A stretch of DNA of 7,636 bases, taken from Parafilimonas sp. Its GTDB lineage: Bacteria; Bacteroidota; Bacteroidia; Chitinophagales; Chitinophagaceae. Location of the stretch: the NCBI GenBank assembly GCA_023251275.1, contig JAHEZC010000113.1:1-7636 (forward strand), written 5' to 3'. The stretch's first letter is position 1; each line of letters starts with the position of its first letter. The notes beneath the pieces are model-generated. The model ran no database searches, was not told where the DNA came from, and saw nothing but the letters and a program-made list of their open reading frames with translations. The translations under genes were made by a program, and so were the position numbers. Positions 7,176 to 7,636 of this stretch are shown one piece after another.

Positions 7176-7429
7176 ATGAAAGAGCAGCCGTAATATTTAT
7201 TTCTTTTAATTGACTCTATAAGCCCGGCGCTGCTGATCTTTTCTTTTCAAAACATTTAATATCTTTTGCCAAATTTCTTATCTTACAAATGTTATGTTTA
7301 TCATTTTAAAGTTTATTAAAAAATATCCTATGAAAACGAAACTTTCAGATCCGGATAATTATAATGATGATTTATAAATCTTGCTTTGACGATTTATTTT
7401 TTTGTAACTATTCAGCACTTCAAAAATAG

Positions 7430-7498
7430 CTGATTTTTTAGTTTTCAAAATAACGGGCAGGGTTATCCCCATTTATTTTGCGGTTTTTAAAAAATCAG
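7430..7498. repeat. Imperfectly spaced inverted repeat, 11-bp perfect arms
   Basis: CTGATTTTTTA at 7430-7440 and its exact reverse complement TAAAAAATCAG at 7488-7498 are separated by 47 bases. The arms extend outward by a possible G-U and an A-U pair (7429/7499, 7428/7500). Inside the loop is a small GGGTTATCCC hairpin at 7460-7469. Arms are AT-rich, so chance pairing is possible; the loop is too long for a standard terminator. Confidence 0.4.
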
Positions 7499-7636
7499 TT
7501 TTGATCTCTTTTTTATGTGTATAATAAATTGATTTTGTGAATTAAAATCCCTGTTATTATTGAGTTTTATGATTGTCCTTTGCGGTAACCAAATCATTGT
7601 TTTCTGGACGCAAAAATTCTCATAGAAACACTGCTC

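Larger units (their letters stand above)
7130..7636. other. AT-rich intergenic stretch with no convincing gene
   Basis: About 507 bp to the right edge hold no open frame of useful length. The part next to 7129 is the leader and promoter region of the NRAMP-like gene and contains three CTGCTG/CAGCAG-type segments (7139-7151, 7178-7190, 7223-7235). The middle and right are very AT-rich, with T and A runs, a 15-codon frame at 7330-7377 that I do not call a gene, and an inverted repeat at 7430-7498. I see no tRNA, rRNA or recognised riboswitch. Confidence 0.6.

Noticed and set aside
7139..7235. Known metal riboswitch (M-box or yybP-ykoY type) in the NRAMP-like leader
   Set aside because: I could not find the conserved cores of either class; only the simple complementary segments reported as a speculative finding.
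7330..7377. 15-codon frame MKTKLSDPDNYNDDL
   Set aside because: Too short and with no promoter, ribosome site or known peptide family; in AT-rich DNA such frames are expected by chance. Conservation with synonymous changes would reopen it.
1..7636. Mobile elements, CRISPR arrays, tRNA or rRNA genes, defence genes
   Set aside because: No transposase, integrase, regular spaced repeats, RNA gene signatures or defence-type domains were seen on either strand; all long frames are accounted for by the five genes described.

Overview
This window looks like ordinary chromosomal DNA from a member of the Bacteroidota, probably in the Chitinophagales/Sphingobacteriia area. The evidence is a PorP/SprF-family outer-membrane protein (a family tied to type IX secretion and gliding, essentially confined to this phylum), start codons without Shine-Dalgarno sequences but with A/T-rich leaders, an exported tricorn-type protease of the kind common in this phylum, and moderate-to-low GC by eye. 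The genus cannot be fixed from the sequence alone.

Layout from left to right: (1) the C-terminal two-thirds to three-quarters of a PorP/SprF protein, cut by the left edge (+, 1-777); (2) a small SRPBCC/AHSA1-type ligand-binding-fold protein (+, 859-1308); (3) a membrane fatty acid desaturase with complete histidine boxes (-, 1320-2387), tail to tail with the previous gene across 11 bp; (4) a 189-bp divergent intergenic region with a 68-nt stretch free of G just before the next start; (5) a 1091-residue exported tricorn-like S41 protease with beta-propeller repeats, PDZ domain and full catalytic tetrad (+, 2577-5852); (6) an NRAMP-superfamily metal transporter whose canonical metal-binding residues are largely replaced (-, 5849-7129), overlapping the protease gene tail to tail by 4 bp; (7) about 500 bp of AT-rich DNA with no convincing gene up to the right edge.

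The genes alternate in direction and do not form an obvious single operon or pathway. They read as independent housekeeping or accessory functions: outer-membrane/secretion, lipid unsaturation, periplasmic peptide breakdown and divalent metal transport. I found no mobile element, CRISPR array, tRNA, rRNA or phage gene. I did not find a convincing new multi-gene system. The most interesting points are the rewired metal site of the NRAMP-like protein, the export signal on a complete tricorn protease, the G-free leader in front of the protease gene, and the very tight convergent gene ends.
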